From: an uncultured bacterium
GTDB taxonomy: Bacteria; Latescibacterota; UBA2968; UBA8231
Direction of reading: 5' to 3'
NCBI GenBank assembly: GCA_937942165.1
Contig: CALDFW010000100.1
Coordinates: 1-35,188 of the forward strand
Length of the DNA stretch: 35,188 nucleotides
Shown: positions 31,847-35,188 of the stretch, piece after piece
How the letters are laid out: each line of letters begins with the position of its first letter
How positions within the stretch are numbered: the stretch's first letter is position 1
Position numbers and translations under genes: made by a program
The notes under the pieces: generated by a model
Databases searched by the model: none
What the model was told of the DNA's origin: nothing
What the model saw: the letters and a program-made list of their open reading frames with translations, nothing else

Positions 31847-32980
31847 TCAGGGCGCGACGGCTGCGCGCAAAATTTCCAGATAGCGCTCGCCGTAGCCTTC
31901 ATAGGGCAGCCCTTCGCTAAAGGCTTCGCCCGATTCGCTGTCATCCACAGCCGTTGGCGGCGCCTCGACGATGGGCTCAATCTGCGTATCCTCATGCCAC
32001 TCATTCCACGAAGTAATCAGCAGCATATTGCCCGTGGCATCGTCCGTGTGAGCCACGGCCTGTTCTAGCATCGCGCGAAACAGCGAGCCGTATTCGGCAT
32101 CGCTATGCAATTTGCGCGAGGTCGCCTCGTGCCCACCGCGCACGCCCTTGTCGTTAAATCCCGGCGTTGCCGCTGGCACGAAGGCCGCACCGGCCTCGTG
32201 GGCCAGCGCGCGCCACTGTGCCTGTGCCCCGTAGTAGCGATCGACGCCTCCCTGCCCCGCATACCCCTTAGCTCCCATACTTCCATATACGTCGTAGTTG
32301 GTAACAGCGTCGAGTAATCCCAGCGCACTAGATGAACTCGGAGGCTGACCAAAAACCTCGTCACCGATGATATATAGTTCGTGTCCGGTCTGCGCCGCTG
32401 CAGCGCGCATTACCTCTACTACCTCCCCCAGCGTCCCGTTCCGAGACAGCACCCGCGTCAGGTAGACAAAAAGTACCGGCTTACCGTCAATTTTTAAGTA
32501 GTTGGGATGATCAAAGTAGTGCTCTGCCATATAGGCGACATCGGGCCCAACGGCGTCAAACGAACTAAAGCTGCGCGTGCGTCCCGTCGTTTCGTAAAAC
32601 AGCGCAATCCTCATATCACCCAGTTCGGGATGGGGCAAGATGCTCTGTAAGAGCGTGCGATCTTCGCGTCGGTCGGGGCCCCACCAACTGGCGACCCAGA
32701 GCGATATATGCGCCTGGCGACTCCACGCTAGATGCTGTGACACGACGCCCGCTTCACGGTCGTCATATTCTCCCAAGGTCGGATACTGAGGCGGTACGAG
32801 ACGAGCACGCATATATTTGCCGCCGTGAAAATCGCCCCCATACCAAGGATAGTAATACACGCCTACTCTGTAGGGAGACTCTTCACCCATTTCCACACTC
32901 TGCATCCCTTCGTCTCCACCACAAGCCCCCCCTATTAAAATAGCCAGCACGCACGCGTATATCCTCTGTATTTGTCTCAT
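31847..32980 (-). CDS. GH99-like (endo-alpha-mannosidase type) glycoside hydrolase, putative lipoprotein
   Basis: The 377-residue product resembles GH99/GH71-like glycosidases. YRVGVYYYPWYGG opens the barrel, HISLWVASWWGPDRRED follows, and MLLITSWNEWHEDTQIEP near the C-terminus is the family's characteristic acidic block. Members cleave internal alpha-mannosidic linkages. The N-terminus IYACVLAILIGGACGG is a signal sequence with Cys20 as a plausible lipidation site, although the residue at -3 is Gly rather than the usual Leu. It is therefore likely anchored in the envelope facing the periplasm. It is downstream of and co-oriented with the sulfatase, which suggests joint action on a sulfated polysaccharide. 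The start ATG 32980 has a weak ribosome site. Confidence 0.85.
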   Translation of the reverse strand: MRQIQRIYACVLAILIGGACGGDEGMQSVEMGEESPYRVGVYYYPWYGGDFHGGKYMRARLVPPQYPTLGEYDDREAGVVSQHLAWSRQAHISLWVASWWGPDRREDRTLLQSILPHPELGDMRIALFYETTGRTRSFSSFDAVGPDVAYMAEHYFDHPNYLKIDGKPVLFVYLTRVLSRNGTLGEVVEVMRAAAAQTGHELYIIGDEVFGQPPSSSSALGLLDAVTNYDVYGSMGAKGYAGQGGVDRYYGAQAQWRALAHEAGAAFVPAATPGFNDKGVRGGHEATSRKLHSDAEYGSLFRAMLEQAVAHTDDATGNMLLITSWNEWHEDTQIEPIVEAPPTAVDDSESGEAFSEGLPYEGYGERYLEILRAAVAP

Positions 32981-33032
32981 ATATTTTACCCAGTCGCTTT
33001 CCCGTCAAAACGCGCAATAGACGGACTAAACG

Positions 33033-34526
33033 CTAGTTCGATGTGCGCTCTAGCCACGCTTCTATCTGCGCTTCATCGCGGTCTGTCCACCGCTGCAACT
33101 CCTCAATACTTTGGCGATCGTATCCGCTAAAGACGTGGGCCATCGTCTCCTCGTAAAACCCTTCGGCCTGAGCAAAGGCCCGCCAGCGCAGAAAGGACGC
33201 ACGGTCGTAGGCTTTGGCCCTTTCATCAATTTTGGCGCAGTCAAAATGCGCATCGAGTAGGCCTTCTAAACGATTGACTACGTCGCTCTGCAATGCGGCT
33301 AAATCGCGCTGTTCTCCCGGATCTTCCCCGAGATCGTATAGCTCCGAGGCAAATCCCATGTGTCGAATCAGTTTCCAGCGATCTTCGCGCAGCATAAATG
33401 TGCCCGTGCAGGCGCGATCGCCATGGTATTCGGCCATCGCCCACGCGCGCTGACGGGGAGCGTTGCCAGTTAACTGTGGCATTAGCGACTCACCGTCCAG
33501 CGCTTCTGCATACCCGGGACGATCTGCCAGCGTCTGATAGTTCACACCTGCCATATCCATAAGCGTTGGGTAGAGATCGACGAGCGATACGGGCTCATCG
33601 ACCACGGCACCCTCTCGCACATCAGGCCCGCGAATGATTAGGGGCACGTGAGCCGAGGCTTCATACATACAGCGTTTGAGCACTTGGTTTTGTTCGCCGG
33701 CCATTTCTCCGTGATCGCTAGAGAAAATGATGTACGTCGAGTCGCGTAAACCCAAGTCGTCTATTTGCTGCACCACGCGCCCGACCATCTCATCCAGAGC
33801 GGCAATCATTGCAAAGTAGACGTGTCGCATATGCCGAACGAGCATGGGAGAGAAGGCTCTAGCGCAGTTTTTTGCGACTCGCTGATAGCGAACAGCCGGG
33901 TGCTCAGTCTGCTCTAGACCAAATAGCGGCGGAACATCGATGGCCTGCGCCTCAATCCGATCCAGGTGCCGCTGCTCTGCCATAAAGGGTGGATGCACTA
34001 AGCCCGTCGTTAAATACGTGCAAAATGGGCGTCTTTCACGCGCAGCAGCCTCGATTTCACGGATCGCGTCCCAGGTATGCTGCCAGTCCGCACCATGCGC
34101 TTGTCCAGGCCCAATAACCTGCGGCAGGGGCGTGCGCACGGTAGGGCGTTCAATCATTGCAGAGCGCGTCCATGAGCCGATCCGGTCGCGTATCGAATGC
34201 TTGCCGTGTGCGTAGTCTATGGGTCCAATGGCCTGCGTCCGATAACCCGACCACTCTAGCGCATCCCGGTACGTTTGCACCCCATCGCGCAGGCCCTCGT
34301 GATTGTTCCAACAGTCTCGGTAGTGCGGATATTTACCCGTCCACATGCTGGCTCTCGACGGATTGCATACGGGACAATTGCTATAGGCATTGGCAAAGAG
34401 TACGCCTTCGGCGGCAAGCCGATCTAAGTTGGGCGTCGCATCCTTCAACGCGGGATGGCCCATGCAACCCATCTTGCGACCGTCCATACTTTCGGCGTGG
34501 ATAAATACAATATTAGCTGGCGGCAT
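33033..34526 (-). CDS. Type I sulfatase, formylglycine-dependent
   Basis: The 497-residue product belongs to the S1 arylsulfatase superfamily. The sulfatase signature is CNPSRASMWTG with Cys54 to be converted to formylglycine. IIFSSDHGEMAGEQNQVLKR carries the second metal pair (Asp-His) and EYHGDR lies further on. The first metal motif, normally DDxR, reads HAESMDGRKMGCMGHP. There is no signal peptide, so it appears cytosolic. ATG 34526 follows AGGAG by six bases; the track's 34586 extension lies in glcF. It is 14 bases downstream of glcF. The substrate cannot be told: a sulfated sugar is the usual guess. Confidence 0.9.
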   Translation of the reverse strand: MPPANIVFIHAESMDGRKMGCMGHPALKDATPNLDRLAAEGVLFANAYSNCPVCNPSRASMWTGKYPHYRDCWNNHEGLRDGVQTYRDALEWSGYRTQAIGPIDYAHGKHSIRDRIGSWTRSAMIERPTVRTPLPQVIGPGQAHGADWQHTWDAIREIEAAARERRPFCTYLTTGLVHPPFMAEQRHLDRIEAQAIDVPPLFGLEQTEHPAVRYQRVAKNCARAFSPMLVRHMRHVYFAMIAALDEMVGRVVQQIDDLGLRDSTYIIFSSDHGEMAGEQNQVLKRCMYEASAHVPLIIRGPDVREGAVVDEPVSLVDLYPTLMDMAGVNYQTLADRPGYAEALDGESLMPQLTGNAPRQRAWAMAEYHGDRACTGTFMLREDRWKLIRHMGFASELYDLGEDPGEQRDLAALQSDVVNRLEGLLDAHFDCAKIDERAKAYDRASFLRWRAFAQAEGFYEETMAHVFSGYDRQSIEELQRWTDRDEAQIEAWLERTSN

Positions 34527-34540
34527 CTTCGCTCCTGACG

Positions 34541-35188
34541 TTAAACAGTCTGCAGATTGACCGGACGCGGTCCACCCGTTGCCCAATCCAACAGTTGCAC
34601 AGTATGCACGATCGGTACGCCCGTAGCGCGGCCGATCTGTTCCATACAGCCAATATTTCCCGCAGCCACCACCTGCGGCTGCACGCTCTCTATGTGTTCG
34701 ACCTTGCGCTTTTGCAGTTTTTCAGCCATCTCCGATTGCAGCATATTATACGTGCCCGCACTGCCACAGCAGATGTGTCCCTCCGGCACTTCTAGCACGG
34801 TGAAGCCGGCCGCCTGCAGCAGCGTGCGCGGTTCACTCTTTATGTTCTGACCATGCTGTAGGGAACAGGCATCGTGATAGGCGATGCGCAGCCCCGAAGA
34901 CTCTCCGATCTCACCCAACCCCAGTTCGGCGACCACTTCCGTTACGTCGCGCACGCGCTCGACTACTGCTTTGGCTTTTTCAGCGAGCTTTGGGTCGTGA
35001 CGGAATAGATATTCATACTCGCGCACCGCGGTCGCACAGCCCGACGTATTGAGCACAATCGCATCCAATCCATCGCCTTCGATTTCTCTGTGCCAAACCT
35101 CGATCATATGTCCCATCAGCTTGCGGCTTTGACGTCGCTCGCCCATGTGAAAAGTCAGCGCACCGCAACAGCCGGTATCGTTGGGTAT
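34541..35188 (-). CDS. glcF: Glycolate oxidase iron-sulfur subunit-like protein, C-terminal part (partial, runs off window)
   Basis: The frame is open to the window edge, so the track's ATG 35146 is internal: the 14 codons before it read IPNDTGCCGALTFH. The 215 visible residues contain the cysteine-rich CCG domains of the GlcF/heterodisulfide reductase family: TGCCGAL, LNTSGCATAVREYE, YHDACSLQHGQNIK and EGHICCGSAGTYNMLQ, ending with GNIGCMEQIGRATGVPIVHTVQLLDWA. This matches the C-terminal two thirds of GlcF, which passes electrons from glycolate (or lactate) oxidation to the chain. The N-terminal 4Fe-4S ferredoxin part would be outside the window. The downstream sulfatase follows closely. Confidence 0.88.
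   Translation of the reverse strand: MPNDTGCCGALTFHMGERRQSRKLMGHMIEVWHREIEGDGLDAIVLNTSGCATAVREYEYLFRHDPKLAEKAKAVVERVRDVTEVVAELGLGEIGESSGLRIAYHDACSLQHGQNIKSEPRTLLQAAGFTVLEVPEGHICCGSAGTYNMLQSEMAEKLQKRKVEHIESVQPQVVAAGNIGCMEQIGRATGVPIVHTVQLLDWATGGPRPVNLQTV

Overview
The window looks like a chromosomal segment of an uncultivated, free-living Gram-negative bacterium. It encodes an outer-membrane efflux channel (NodT/TolC type), an RND pump, a Wza-like polysaccharide exporter with a Wzz-like partner, lipoproteins and MurD. The mix of DUF6807, DUF5069, DUF1854 with paired ABC exporters, a GH99-like enzyme and a sulfatase resembles FCB/PVC-type candidate lineages (for example Latescibacterota-like). 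That assignment is an impression from gene content, not a computed result. TTG start codons recur, some backed by perfect Shine-Dalgarno sequences. There are no tRNA or rRNA genes, insertion sequences, phage genes or CRISPR arrays that I can see.

Layout. 1-139 (-): first 46 codons of dnaE, absent from the ORF track. 579-2611 (+): wecB and a DUF6807 gene. 2745-9396 (+): a TetR regulator with a palindromic operator, then an overlapping NodT-HlyD-AcrB efflux operon, ending in back-to-back hairpins shared with a convergent MATE exporter (9482-10894, -). 11067-12811 (+): a promoter-to-terminator unit encoding a CoxM-like FAD subunit, a CoxS-like 2x[2Fe-2S] subunit and a MoaD/ThiS-like protein, without the molybdenum-binding large subunit. 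13196-13543 (+): a small protein resembling sigma-70 region 4 alone, preceded by three copies of a 13-bp palindrome. 18108-13643 (-): rfbB, four-SLBB polysaccharide export protein, wzz and dut, from a good promoter to a 19-bp terminator stem. 20040-18311 (-): argC-tatD. 22946-20200 (-): LecA-like lectin domain, atypical APH-fold kinase, a DUF5069 gene interrupted by an in-frame TGA, and a membrane-anchored GT2 glycosyltransferase. 23086-25526 (+): M42 peptidase and MurD, translationally overlapped. 26294-25530 (-): cysH. 26401-31821 (+): a DCC thiol protein, two ABC exporters each carrying an N-terminal PH-like domain plus four-cysteine zinc ribbon, and DUF1854. 35188-31847 (-): C-terminal part of glcF, a sulfatase and a GH99-like lipoprotein.

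The most striking observation is the DUF5069 gene at 21521-21255 (-). The ORF track misses it because a TGA sits at codon 46, but the same frame continues with clearly family-like sequence for 42 more codons, and a stem-loop with a G-containing apical loop lies 19 nt after the TGA. This is what a bacterial selenocysteine codon and SECIS element would look like. A nonsense mutation or a sequencing error is the alternative. Second-tier observations are the standalone sigma-4-like protein with its palindrome array, the large-subunit-free molybdoenzyme operon, and the PH/zinc-ribbon ABC pair with DUF1854.
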